DNA of 64,000 nucleotides from JAHECQ01 sp047638695 (GTDB taxonomy: Bacteria; Actinomycetota; Acidimicrobiia; Acidimicrobiales; SZUA-35), in contig JBLINY010000010.1 in NCBI GenBank assembly GCA_047638695.1, forward strand, positions 1 to 64,000, written 5' to 3'. The position numbers and the translations under genes are program-made. Position 1 is the stretch's first letter, and each line of letters begins with the position of its first letter. Positions 6,785 through 16,164 of this stretch are shown here, piece by piece. Below the pieces are notes generated by a model. The model did no database searches and was not told where the DNA came from. It worked only from the letters and a program-made list of their open reading frames with translations.

Positions 6785-9586
6785 ATGCTCGCGCTCGTTC
6801 CCCGTAGGTATCATCCACTCGTGATTTTGGCTCAGCTGGCCCACTACGACCACATCACGTCACTCAACGACGGTCGCGTGGCGCTCTGGCCTGCCCAGGA
6901 GGCGCCCACGACACAGGCTAGCCGGAGGTCACACATCAGTGTGGCAGCGGGCAGTCGGCGCACAGCGACCCTCGCCCTTCCCGACACCCTTGGTCGAGTG
7001 AGGCGGCGCAAGGTCGAGGCCGACATCGTGGCCGTCGCCGACATAATCGACGACTTGGCCAACCTCGGGCCGACTGTGACCGCAGCTCCCGAAATCCACG
7101 CGTTGGCCGCGATCACCCGGCTCACGCTTGGTGCTGTGGCCGACGGCCGGGTCCTGCTACGTCACACTCCGGCGAGCCTCGACCCTGATCGCGCCAACCA
7201 CCGCTGGGCCGTGGGGCCGTGGAGCCCAGCCGAATCCGCTGATCTGCAACGCATTGCCGAGCGGCTCCCGCCAGCACTTCGGGCCGAGACGGTTGCCGAG
7301 AAGCCACTCCGAGTTGCCGATGCGGTCACCGTGGTCTTGCGGTTCGCCGACTCGGTCGCCGATGCCCTCGTGGCCACCGCTGCGGCAAACTCTCGAACAC
7401 GCTCGCTCGATCCGGTTGAGATCAGTGACATCGAGGCCCATCTGGTCGGGACGGGGCCGGTTTTGGTGGCTCGGCTCGAGCTCGGCGAGGACGGCGCAGC
7501 GCTCAGCTTCGAAGCCCGCGGCCGCACTGATCACACCACTCGTCGCACCGCATCCCAGATCTGGGCCGATCCGGCCGATGCAGCAGTGATCGGAGATCCG
7601 CGACCCGACATGTGGCTGATGCGCCAGTACAAGCAACTGGCGGAAATGTGGCCCCCGCTGGCCGGCTTGCTCACATCCTCTGCGCCGGCTTCGATTGCGC
7701 TCGACGACGACGCCATCGGCGACTTCCTGGTCGAGGCCATGGGGAAACTCTCTGCGACAGGGCTCGAAGTCTTGTTGCCCCGCGACATGGTGCGAAGTCT
7801 GACCATCACCGCCACGGTCTCTGCCTCGAGCCAATCGGAATCTTCCGGGGCCTTCACACTAGGCTCGCTGTGTGAGATGAAGGTCACGGCATCGCTCGAC
7901 GGCTCGCCGCTGACCGCCGAGGAGCTCGGCGCTCTCATCGAGTCCGAGCATGACGTGGTGCGAATTCGCAACGCATTCATCCGTGTTGACTCCCGGCTGA
8001 CCAAACAGCTCCAGCGACGACTGACTGCCACCGAAGCACTCGGCGCCGTCCTCAGTGGGCAGATCCTCCTCGACGACGAGCAGATCGATGTGGAGACGAC
8101 TGGCGCACTCGCCGATCTCGTCGCCAGGGTCCGTCGATTGGCCGAGCAGCGCTCGATCGATTCGGTCGAGGGCCTCGATGCCGATCTGCGGCCCTACCAG
8201 CGTCGCGGCGTCGCCTGGCTCCAGCAGATCAGCGAGCTGGTCGGTGGCGGAATCCTCGCCGACGACATGGGCCTTGGCAAAACCCTCCAGGTCATTGCGC
8301 TGCATCTGCTCCGCCACCGGCAGTCGACGGACAACGGTGCGACCCTCGTGGTCGGTCCGGCCTCATTGGTCACGAACTGGATCCGCGAGTTCGAACGGTT
8401 CGCACCAGGAGTCAAGACCCACCGCTACCACGGACCCGAACGATCCCTCGATGGGGTCGAACCCGACGATGTGGTGATCTCGACCTATGCCACGGTTCGG
8501 CGCGACCGCCAACTCCTCGACAAACACGACTGGGGGATGGTCGTCGCCGATGAGGCGCAGCACGTGAAGAACCACGGTTCGGCGACGGCGAGAGCGCTCC
8601 GTTCGCTCCCGGCGGAGGTGCGTCTGGCGGTGACAGGAACCCCAGTCGAGAACCAGCTCAACGATCTGTGGGCCCTGACCGACTGGACTGTGCCAGGGCT
8701 GCTCGGAACGAAGGCCGGATTCCGTCGTCGTTTCGCGAATCCGATCGAACGTGACCGTGACGAGTCTGCCATTGCGCAGCTCGGCAGCGTGATCGCTCCG
8801 TTCGTGTTGCGACGGACCAAAGGCGATCCTTCGATCGCGCCCGACCTTCCTCCGCGAACCGAGATCGACCATGTCGTGCCTCTGAGCACCGAACAGATTG
8901 CCCTGTACCGGGGTATGACGGCCGACATCCTGCAGCAGATCGAGGACGCAGAAGGCATCCGGCGTCGCGGCCTGGTACTGAAGTTGCTCACTGCGTTGAA
9001 GCAAATCTGCGACCACCCGGTGTTGTGGCTCGACCAGGAGGGTCCGCTCGCTGCGAGGTCGGGCAAGCTCGGGGCGTTCGACGATCTCGTCACCGAGATG
9101 GTTCGTTCGGGAGACGCGGTGCTGGTCTTCACCCAGTACGTCACCATGGGCCACCTGCTCACTGAACGCTTGGGTCAGCTGGACATCTCGTCGCAGTTCC
9201 TGCACGGCGGAACCAACGCTACGACACGTCAAGCCATGGTCGACCGATTCCAGGACGGATCAGGTCCACCGGTGTTCATCATCTCGATCAAGGCCGGTGG
9301 AACCGGACTAAACCTGACCAGGGCGAACCAAGTCATCCACTACGATCGTTGGTGGAACCCGGCAGTCGAGAACCAGGCCTCGGATCGGGCGTGGCGAATC
9401 GGCCAGAAGCGAGCGGTGTTCGTCCACCGGTTGACATCAGAGGGCACATTGGAGGAATCGATCGCCGCCGAACTCGAACGCAAGGCGTCGCTCGCCGATT
9501 CGGTCATCGGCAGCGGCGAGGGCTGGCTCAGTGAGCTCGACGACTCCACGCTGCGCTCGCTCGTCGAGCTCAGCGGATCGGACTGA
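6785..9586 (+). CDS. SNF2-family DEAD/DEAH-box helicase
   Basis: Superfamily 2 DNA-dependent ATPase of the Swi2/Snf2 type, 933 residues. An SNF2-associated N-terminal region leads into the motor: motif I DDMGLGKT near residue 495, motif II ADEAQHVKN, motif III VTGTPVENQ, motif V GGTGLNL and motif VI SDRAWRIGQ. A GTG at 6821 would give a 921-residue product and is a credible alternative start. The SWIM gene begins 11 bases downstream, and this helicase-SWIM pairing recurs in bacteria, so the proteins probably act together on DNA. It could be a host repair factor or a defence component carried by the island. Confidence 0.88.
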   Translation: MLALVPRRYHPLVILAQLAHYDHITSLNDGRVALWPAQEAPTTQASRRSHISVAAGSRRTATLALPDTLGRVRRRKVEADIVAVADIIDDLANLGPTVTAAPEIHALAAITRLTLGAVADGRVLLRHTPASLDPDRANHRWAVGPWSPAESADLQRIAERLPPALRAETVAEKPLRVADAVTVVLRFADSVADALVATAAANSRTRSLDPVEISDIEAHLVGTGPVLVARLELGEDGAALSFEARGRTDHTTRRTASQIWADPADAAVIGDPRPDMWLMRQYKQLAEMWPPLAGLLTSSAPASIALDDDAIGDFLVEAMGKLSATGLEVLLPRDMVRSLTITATVSASSQSESSGAFTLGSLCEMKVTASLDGSPLTAEELGALIESEHDVVRIRNAFIRVDSRLTKQLQRRLTATEALGAVLSGQILLDDEQIDVETTGALADLVARVRRLAEQRSIDSVEGLDADLRPYQRRGVAWLQQISELVGGGILADDMGLGKTLQVIALHLLRHRQSTDNGATLVVGPASLVTNWIREFERFAPGVKTHRYHGPERSLDGVEPDDVVISTYATVRRDRQLLDKHDWGMVVADEAQHVKNHGSATARALRSLPAEVRLAVTGTPVENQLNDLWALTDWTVPGLLGTKAGFRRRFANPIERDRDESAIAQLGSVIAPFVLRRTKGDPSIAPDLPPRTEIDHVVPLSTEQIALYRGMTADILQQIEDAEGIRRRGLVLKLLTALKQICDHPVLWLDQEGPLAARSGKLGAFDDLVTEMVRSGDAVLVFTQYVTMGHLLTERLGQLDISSQFLHGGTNATTRQAMVDRFQDGSGPPVFIISIKAGGTGLNLTRANQVIHYDRWWNPAVENQASDRAWRIGQKRAVFVHRLTSEGTLEESIAAELERKASLADSVIGSGEGWLSELDDSTLRSLVELSGSD

Positions 9587-9597
9587 CGGATCACGAC

Positions 9598-10824
9598 ATG
9601 GCACCCCGAAAAGACCTGGCCAAGACGTGGTGGAGCAAGCAATGGATCCACGCTCTGGAGACCCGCGCACTTCGCGACCCGAACCGGCTCCCACGAGGTC
9701 GCACCTACGCACGCCGAGGCGCGGTCTATGACCTCGACATCGTCGAAGGCCAAATCACGGCCAAGGTCGAGGGCAGCCGAGCCCAGCCTTACCAGATCAC
9801 GATCGGAGTGCGCCGGTTCCGGCCCGAGGAATGGGATTCCATCTTCGAGGTGATCAGCAGCCAAATTGGGTTCACGGCCGATCTGTTGACGGGGGTCGTG
9901 CCTCATGATCTCGTGGCCGACGCAGCACACCGCGGCGTCGAACTGTTGCCCGAAGCCGGGGACCTGGCCATGAACTGCTCGTGTCCGGATTGGGCCGTAC
10001 CGTGCAAGCACCTTGCCGCTGTCTGCTACATGACAGCCTCCGCCCTGGATGCGGATCCATTCCAGATTCTGCTTCTGCGCGGCCGGTCGCGTCGCGATGT
10101 CGAGGAGAAACTCCAGGCTGAGCGTTCGTTGGCTGCTGCGCCAGCGGCGGAGGCGGAGCGTGCGGTCGAACTCGCAGCTTCCATGTGGGACGTGCCGGCA
10201 GTCGACGTCAACGTGTTCAGCACGATCGGCCGCAGCCAGGATGCTGCCAACTCTTCCTTGAACAGTGCGTCGTTGCCGTCGGTGCTGGAGCAATGGGCGG
10301 CGATCGGGGCTGACAGAGACGGCCAACTGGCGGCCGACGTCGTTGATGCTGCGGCCCGCGCCGCGTTGTGTCTGGCCGAGGGTCGACCTGCCGTGGGGCC
10401 GACCGAACTGCTGCCCGACGCGGCTCGCCGAGCATCCGACCTCGACCCATCGTGTCCAGACCGGGCGTTGCTGGCCCGGCGTTGCGACATCACTCCCGGT
10501 CAGCTCGAGGCACTAGCCACTTCGTGGCTCAAGACCGGCAGTCGCGGCGTCCGAGTCGCCAACCGGCTCAACATGGCCGGGGCAGAAGATTGGACGCCGA
10601 TCGACCCGATCCTCGCCGACGTCGCTCGCCAGGTCCTGAGCGACTCCGGCGCAAGGGTTCGGGTCACGACCGGGTGGTTGACCGTCGTCGGCTCGAAGTT
10701 GCGAATCGTGGCCGACTCAGAAGACAGCACCTGGTTTGCCGTGCGCAAGCGCAGTCGCAATTGGGTCGTACTCGGTCATGCGACTCTCGATGAGATCGCT
10801 GATCTCGCGAACCTCGAGGACTGA
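9598..10824 (+). CDS. SWIM zinc-finger protein
   Basis: A 408-residue protein with one clear SWIM motif, CSCPDWAVPCKH near residues 126-137, matching C-x-C-x(n)-C-x-H. SWIM fingers mediate DNA or protein contacts and in bacteria often accompany SNF2 ATPases, as here (11-base gap). The N-terminal part (KTWWSKQWIHALE, RGRTYARRGAVYDLDIVEGQI) is typical of bacterial SWIM proteins. The C-terminal 250 residues show no motif I recognise. Its role in the pair is likely to be recruitment or regulation, which is inference. Confidence 0.85.
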   Translation: MAPRKDLAKTWWSKQWIHALETRALRDPNRLPRGRTYARRGAVYDLDIVEGQITAKVEGSRAQPYQITIGVRRFRPEEWDSIFEVISSQIGFTADLLTGVVPHDLVADAAHRGVELLPEAGDLAMNCSCPDWAVPCKHLAAVCYMTASALDADPFQILLLRGRSRRDVEEKLQAERSLAAAPAAEAERAVELAASMWDVPAVDVNVFSTIGRSQDAANSSLNSASLPSVLEQWAAIGADRDGQLAADVVDAAARAALCLAEGRPAVGPTELLPDAARRASDLDPSCPDRALLARRCDITPGQLEALATSWLKTGSRGVRVANRLNMAGAEDWTPIDPILADVARQVLSDSGARVRVTTGWLTVVGSKLRIVADSEDSTWFAVRKRSRNWVVLGHATLDEIADLANLED

Positions 10825-11030
10825 CCGACTCGTTCGTATCGCGACCCCGGATACAAGGTGACCTCCGCGAGCGACCTCGAACAACTGGCAGGGCCATCAT
10901 CGCCCACGCTTCAGCCATGGCATCACCTGAGGCAACCGAGGGCCGACTCCGCACCCCCGCATGCCGGCGCAGCGCAGCGATCCCATACAGATTCGGGTCC
11001 AAGCCCTACACCGGCGAGCCGAGGTGCTTG

Positions 11031-13284
11031 AAGCTGCCTCTGCATCTGGTGGTCCGGAGAATCGATCGAACGTGATCTGGCGATCGATGAGCAACGGCGA
11101 CGCGTCTACGAATTCGTGTTGCAAGTCTGTACGGCCGATGACGCCGGTCTACCAGTCCATATCTGCGTCCGCCGTCTACCAACAGCACTGGCAGAACGTA
11201 GCCGAGCAGTGCGACAGCGAAGCCAACGACGCCGCCCGCCTTGTTCTCGAACTTGCTCTCCACCAACTCGTCCATCCCAATCACATCGAAGACGTCGACG
11301 ACCTCGACCAACCGATCGCTGAGATTCGGCAACGATTCGCCGAAGGAAAGCAACTCCCCCGGATCGGCGGTGCAGCGATGAAAAAGTTCGTCGCTGCCTC
11401 ACAAGTCAACGGCAAGCCGCCATCGACCATCCACGAACTCGATCTCATCACCGCAGCGCGGACCCTCGAACGACACCGCCGATCTGACCACTACTACTGG
11501 TGTCGCCGACGCCCAGCGTGCCCTTGAACACGCTGCCGCCCTGTTCGTCAAAGATGCGATACAAGCCGACCTCGACGAACTCTCTAGCTACCTCGAACGA
11601 TCAGCTCCCACCGGCCACCGAACGCTGCGATCCCTCCATCGAGCATTCTCCAACCGAGACCTCAATCTTTGGGAACAAGCAACGGGTGAGGCACGGCGAC
11701 TGGCAGCCATCACTTCCGAACTCGCACGTCACCAACATCTCGTCGCCCAACTCGCTGCGACTGCCCCGGACCTCGCTGCTGAACATCTCACCGGCACACC
11801 ACAACACACCGCCGAATCAATCAAGCAAGCATGGACGTGGTCTCAGCTCAACACCTGGGTCACCTCGATCATAGGGCTGGGCGACACTGCCAAACTCTCC
11901 GCTCAGATCTCCGAAACCGAACGAGCCGAACAACGCCTCCTCGACGACGTCGTCACCAAACGCGCGTGGCTGCAAATGGCGCAACGCACCACCAGCGATC
12001 AGCGATCAGCGATCAGCGTTCGAACTATGGGCCCAAGCCATGCGAAGAGTCGGGCGAGGCACCGGCAAGTACGCCCCCCGGCACCTACGCGACGCTCGCA
12101 ACGCTATGCGCTCCGCTCAGGACGCCGTGCCTGTTTGGATCATGTCGATCGCCAACGCCATCGACTCATTCCGCCCAAGCAGCGAGACCGCATTCGACAT
12201 CGTCATCATCGACGAAGCCAGCCAAGCATCGCTTGATTCCATTGCCGTCCTCGGCCTCGGTCAACGAGTCCTCGCTGTCGGCGACGACAAACAGATCTCA
12301 CCAACCATCTTCGAGAACCAAGGAGAGGCAGCCAAACTCCAAACGCAGCACCTTCGAGATGTTCCCGACGCTGCAGGGTTCGACATCACAACAAGCCTCT
12401 ACGACACCGCCTCACGGCGCTTCCCCGGCGTCATCCAACTACAAGAACACTTCCGCTGCCTCCCGGAGATCATCGCGTTCAGCAACGAGCTGTCGTACGA
12501 AGGCGCCATCGAACCGCTTCGCGAGTGCCACCCCGACCCCAAACTCGACCCCGGGACCGAGTACCCCAACGGCGGCTCGATCGGCATCGTCACCATGGTC
12601 GGAACAGAACACGCCAAGATGATCCAAACCGGACTCATGACACGGATCGAGCCCTACGAACTCGAAACCCGCCGTGTTCGAGTCGGCAGCGCCTACGAGT
12701 TCCAAGGCGACGAACGCGACGTGCTCATCATCGGCATGCTCGATGCCAACACGCCCGCCGGGAAAGTCACCGGCGCTACCGCCAGCTCTCAACCGGAGAA
12801 AATCTACAACGTCGCAGCCTCACGAGCACGCGACCAGCTCATCGTCGTTCACAGCTTCGACCCCGAGCTGCTCGCAGACACCGATCTCAGGCGCCGCCTC
12901 GTGACGTTCGCCCAACACCCCGTCAGAACGAGCGAGGCAACGGCTGACCTCCGCAACCTCACCGAGTCCAAGTTCGAACGCGACGTACTCGAACGGCTCC
13001 TCAGCACTGGACTTCGAATCGACGCCCAACACGAAGTCGCCGGCTACCGACTCGACTTCACCGCCACCGACCTACTCGGCAGGCGCGCCGCCATCGAATG
13101 CGACGGCAACAGCTTCCACGGCATCGATCAGCTCGCCGCCGATACCCGCAGACAACGGATTCTCGAACGGCTCGGCTGGCGATTCGTCCGAGTCAGAGCA
13201 TCCGAGTACTACCTCGAGCCCGACAAAGCGTTCGACACCATCATCAACCAAACCATCGAGCACGGCATCACTCTCCCCGAGTAG
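11031..13284 (+). pseudogene. Decayed Upf1-like SF1 helicase with C-terminal Vsr/DUF559-like nuclease
   Basis: Homology is spread over several frames. A first segment (ERDLAIDEQRRRVYEF) shifts near 11170 to a frame reading AEIRQRFAEGKQLPR. It shifts again near 11465 to a frame reading AQRALEHAAALF. A 7-bp repeat expansion at 11993-12018 then separates this from the last part (12040-13284, 414 residues). That part keeps Walker B VIIDEASQAS, motif III GDDKQISP, motif VI NVAASRARDQLIVV and a nuclease-like tail (YRLDF, AAIECDGNSFHG, QRILERLGWRFVRV). Walker A is nowhere upstream, so helicase activity is lost. The tail alone could still be made from ATG 12040. Confidence 0.78.
11993..12018 (+). repeat. 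7-bp tandem repeat that breaks the helicase frame
   Basis: CAGCGAT is present three times in a row (11993-12013), followed by a partial fourth copy (CAGCG). With one unit fewer, the reading frame from RAWLQMAQRTTSDQRS runs straight into FELWAQAMRRVGRG. The present copy number therefore explains the frameshift by slippage. Confidence 0.85.
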
Positions 13285-13601
13285 CGGTGCACCAGAACCG
13301 AGGCTCGGCATGGCGTTTGGCGACCGCTGGCCACGTTGGAACGCTGAGGACCACATGCGCTTGCTCGTATCGCCGCCCAACCGCCCCGGCATCTGAACCT
13401 AACGGCGGCATCTGGAATGGTAGATCCAGCGAAAAGGGGATCGCCCTTGTGCGTCTTGACCTCGAGCCGCTCGTGAGTCGACGGAGAATCAACGGACCAA
13501 CATGCACCGGTTACTCCCGCGGTACCTCCCTCGGAGACCTGACGGATCGAACCCCGAGGCCCTGACCAGGTGATACAGACAACCATCGCGCCAGATCATC
13601 A
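13285..13601. other. Gene-free right end of the island
   Basis: Short frames exist on both strands, but none shows a family motif, a ribosome site or consistent coding character. No recombinase remnant could be recognised here. Confidence 0.5.
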
Positions 13602-13619
13602 GATTCCCCCCAGCTCCAC
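13602..13619 (+). repeat. Right attachment-site copy (ssrA 3' end fragment)
   Basis: Exact 18-base copy of the ssrA 3' end, without the rest of tmRNA. It is followed by a short direct repeat, CACTCCTAACT at 13617-13627 and 13636-13646. The MFS gene ends at 13649, so normal chromosome seems to resume here. Confidence 0.75.
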
Positions 13620-13648
13620 TCCTAACTACTACACCCACTCCTAACTTA

Positions 13649-14923
13649 CTAAGCCCCAGCTCCGCTACCGCTGGTCCCACTTGGGGCCTCGCCGACTCTG
13701 CCATTGGCGCCAGCAACCACCGCGGCAGCGGCGGCTAGAGCGGCGAAGGTGATCCAGACTGGTCGATAGCTGCCGAACTGGTCCCAGATCACACCGGCGT
13801 AGATCCCGCCCGTGCTCAGGCCAGCCATGAAGCCAGCTACCACTACCCCAGACGCCCGGCCTGCTTGTTGGCTGGGGACACCCGAGATCACGGCCAACAT
13901 GGCCACCGCATTCCAGGCGTTCAGCCCGAGCGCTCCAACGACTGCCATCACCCAGACCAACCACGACCCAAAGCTGATCGCTGCCACCAGCAAGAACATG
14001 GCGACTGTGGTGAGCCCGGCGTTGATGAAGAGAGCTTGCGACGGTGCCATGTGGCGTTCTGCGATCCGAGCCCAAGCGATCCTCGTGAACACCGCCAGTC
14101 CGCCCAGGAGTCCGCTTACTAGACCAGCCAGCACATTCGATAGGCCAAGCTCATCCTCGACGAACAGTGGGAGGAAGCGCCCCACTCCCCCAACTACGGT
14201 TCCCATCAACAAGGCATAGAGGCTCAGCATGAGGATTGGTCGCCCCAGCGGTCCTTTGGCCTGATTCTTTGCCTCATTTGCAGTCGGGGCTTGTCCGGTA
14301 TCTGGCGGCAGAAGAAGCCAGGTGGCGATCGCTGCCGCGGTCGCCAAGAGGCCGTAGGCCACCATCCCGGCTCGCCAACTGAAGGCGAGGGCCAGGCTCG
14401 GCAGAGTGACCCCAGCCAACAGGGTGCCGAGCTGCACCCCGGACTGCTTCACTCCGGTGATCACTCCCCTGTTGCCAGCGGGGACACGTTCGGCAATCAG
14501 CTTGTTCGTCGAAGGATTGCACCAACCCTGACCGAAACCGGAGATGAACACAGCCACCAGCAACAAAATTGCGCCGTTGGCGACGGCGGTGATGAACAGC
14601 CCGACCGCTGAGAGCACGAGGACCCAGATGACTGACGCCTTGGGGCCGATCCGATCGCTGAGACGCCCAGACTTCTGGGCGAACAACGCACCGACGATCG
14701 TGTTCACCGCCGTGAGCGCGCCGAACACGGCGGCCGACATACCCAGATCGTCGAGCATGTCGTTGGCCACCACGGCCAGCGCAATCAGCTGAAAGGCCCC
14801 CATGGTCATGGTGATGACAAGAACGAAGGGGAGCACCACCCCAAAGCCTCGCCCGGCGTCGTTCTCGACAGCCTGGCCCACCTTCGTCGTACGAGTGTCC
14901 ACCTGGGTGGTACGAGGCCTCAC
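13649..14923 (-). CDS. MFS transporter
   Basis: Twelve-helix major facilitator of 424 residues in the cytoplasmic membrane. The hydrophobic segments are regular: VVLPFVLVITMTMGAFQLIALAVV first, then VFGALTAVNTIVGALF. The MFS loop 2-3 signature is SGRLSDRIGPK, and VITGVKQSGVQLGTLLAG resembles motif C. A central polar loop (PPDTGQAPTANEAKNQAKG) divides the halves, and the C-terminus is a short Gly/Ser tail. The start is GTG at 14923. The gene abuts the right island repeat and could be host DNA. The substrate is not predictable. Confidence 0.85.
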   Translation of the reverse strand: MRPRTTQVDTRTTKVGQAVENDAGRGFGVVLPFVLVITMTMGAFQLIALAVVANDMLDDLGMSAAVFGALTAVNTIVGALFAQKSGRLSDRIGPKASVIWVLVLSAVGLFITAVANGAILLLVAVFISGFGQGWCNPSTNKLIAERVPAGNRGVITGVKQSGVQLGTLLAGVTLPSLALAFSWRAGMVAYGLLATAAAIATWLLLPPDTGQAPTANEAKNQAKGPLGRPILMLSLYALLMGTVVGGVGRFLPLFVEDELGLSNVLAGLVSGLLGGLAVFTRIAWARIAERHMAPSQALFINAGLTTVAMFLLVAAISFGSWLVWVMAVVGALGLNAWNAVAMLAVISGVPSQQAGRASGVVVAGFMAGLSTGGIYAGVIWDQFGSYRPVWITFAALAAAAAVVAGANGRVGEAPSGTSGSGAGA

Positions 14924-14973
14924 CTGCGCACCGTAACGCCCCGCCGATCAAGGGCGGAACCGAAGCCTCACAG

Positions 14974-15093
14974 AGTAACGATTCGGCCCCATACGAAGAA
15001 CGCTACGACATCGCCAGCATCACGCTGAACCGACCTGAGAAAAAGAACACACGGGCAGGCTGTCGTGATTCGTGGCGCCCCGTCACCGGATAG
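14974..15093 (+). pseudogene. Enoyl-CoA hydratase N-terminal remnant
   Basis: A plus-strand frame reads YEERYDIASITLNRPEKKN before losing similarity and stopping at 15091. This matches the start of crotonase-family proteins, where a short strand leads into TLNRPEK-NA; compare VATITLDRPERLNAF in the intact gene at 44877-45734. No CoA-binding or oxyanion-hole segment follows, so only about 25 residues of the ancestor remain. The match is short, hence the modest confidence. Confidence 0.45.
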
Positions 15094-15111
15094 CTAAGCC
15101 GGTCAGACCGC

Positions 15112-16164
15112 TTACTTGGCTAGCTGGTAGATGAGGTTGAAGGAAGTCTCGAACGCCCTTTTACTGGCTGAGAATCCTGCTTCTTCACCAACAGCCAGGG
15201 TCCGGGTTTGGCCGGCTTGTGCACGTAATCCCATGGCGCCGTCGTGGCTCAGGGAACAGGGTGTGCAGACCATGGTTGAGGCTGAGTACTAGATCCTGCC
15301 GACCGGGTTCATGTTGTCCTTGACATTGTCTTGAGCGAAGGGCTCTACCAGCATGCACACCCCGTCGTCGGCCATAGTTTCCTTGGCCCGACGTAACGCT
15401 CCGACGGGATCACCCATGTCGTGGAGGCAATCAAAGAAGCACACCAAGCCGTAGCCCTCACCATCGAACTGTTGCGCGCTCGACTCTTTGAACGTCGCGT
15501 TGGTGATCCCAGCCGCATCCGCCTCCTCAATCGCTGCGGTGATCGACTCTGCGTGGTAATCAAATCCAACGAAGGTCGACTTCGGGAAGGCCTTGGCCAA
15601 CAAACGTGTCGAGTAGCCACCGCCACAACCAACGTCGGCCACCGTCATGCCACGTTCCAACTTCTCGACGATTCCGTCGAGGGCAGGTAGCCAAGCCTGA
15701 ACCAGCATGTTGTCGTAGGAAGGGCGGAAGAACCTCTCGACCCCGCTGAAGAGACATGAGGAGTGGTCGCCCCAACCTACGCCGCCACCTTCTTTGAAGG
15801 CCTTGCGAACTTTCGACTCGTCGAGAAAGTTCGACTCCATGCACTCGAACGAACCCTGCATGTAATACGGGCTGCCGGGATCATCAAAGACCTGCGCCTG
15901 TACCGGCGAGAGCGTGAACGTCGTGTTCTCAGGATCGAGATCCACGTATCCGGACGCAGCCATCGCGGCCAACCATTCTCGGCAGTAGCGCTCCTCTGTG
16001 TTGGTCTTCTCACTCAAGCTTTGGGATGTCATCGGACCGGCACCGTTCATTGCGCTGAACAGTCCTAGACGATCTCCCATGAGTACCAGAGAGGCGGAGA
16101 ATCCTGCCCCAAGATCCCCCAGCATTTTGCCGACAAACTCTTCCAAATTATCTGTAGTCATCAA
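15112..16164 (-). pseudogene. SAM-dependent methyltransferase interrupted by an in-frame TAG
   Basis: Class I methyltransferase related to actinobacterial two-domain enzymes. An N-terminal winged-helix-like part (EFVGKMLGDLGAGFSASLVLMG, REWLAAMAASGYV) is followed by the SAM-binding motif VADVGCGGGYSTRLLA near residue 180. The frame stops at TAG 15291-15289 after NMNPVGRI. It then continues without shift for 58 codons (YSASTMVCTPCSLSHDGAM, then AFETSFNLIYQLAK) to TAA at 15114-15112, which supplies the expected C-terminus of the family. The stop replaces what is normally an aromatic residue. The truncated 291-residue product lacks the last helix and strands and is probably inactive. Confidence 0.82.

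Larger units (their letters stand above)
5621..13619. mobile_element. Genomic island integrated at the 3' end of ssrA
   Basis: The last 17 bases of tmRNA plus one base, GATTCCCCCCAGCTCCAC at 5621-5638, recur exactly at 13602-13619. Such a terminal duplication at ssrA is the standard result of site-specific integration by a tyrosine recombinase. The roughly 8-kb interval holds vapBC, an SNF2-SWIM pair and a broken helicase-nuclease, all accessory in type. I see no integrase, excisionase or replication gene, so the element is probably a decayed or non-autonomous remnant. The boundaries are seen in the sequence; the mechanism is inferred from known ssrA islands. Confidence 0.7.

Noticed and set aside
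11831..12622. A 263-codon open frame across the helicase remnant
   Set aside because: It is low-complexity (Ser, Thr, Pro, Arg) and in a different frame from the recognisable helicase motifs.
15289..15291. Pyrrolysine at the in-frame TAG of the methyltransferase
   Set aside because: Pyrrolysine is known in methylamine methyltransferases of a different fold, and no pyl genes are visible; a nonsense mutation is simpler.
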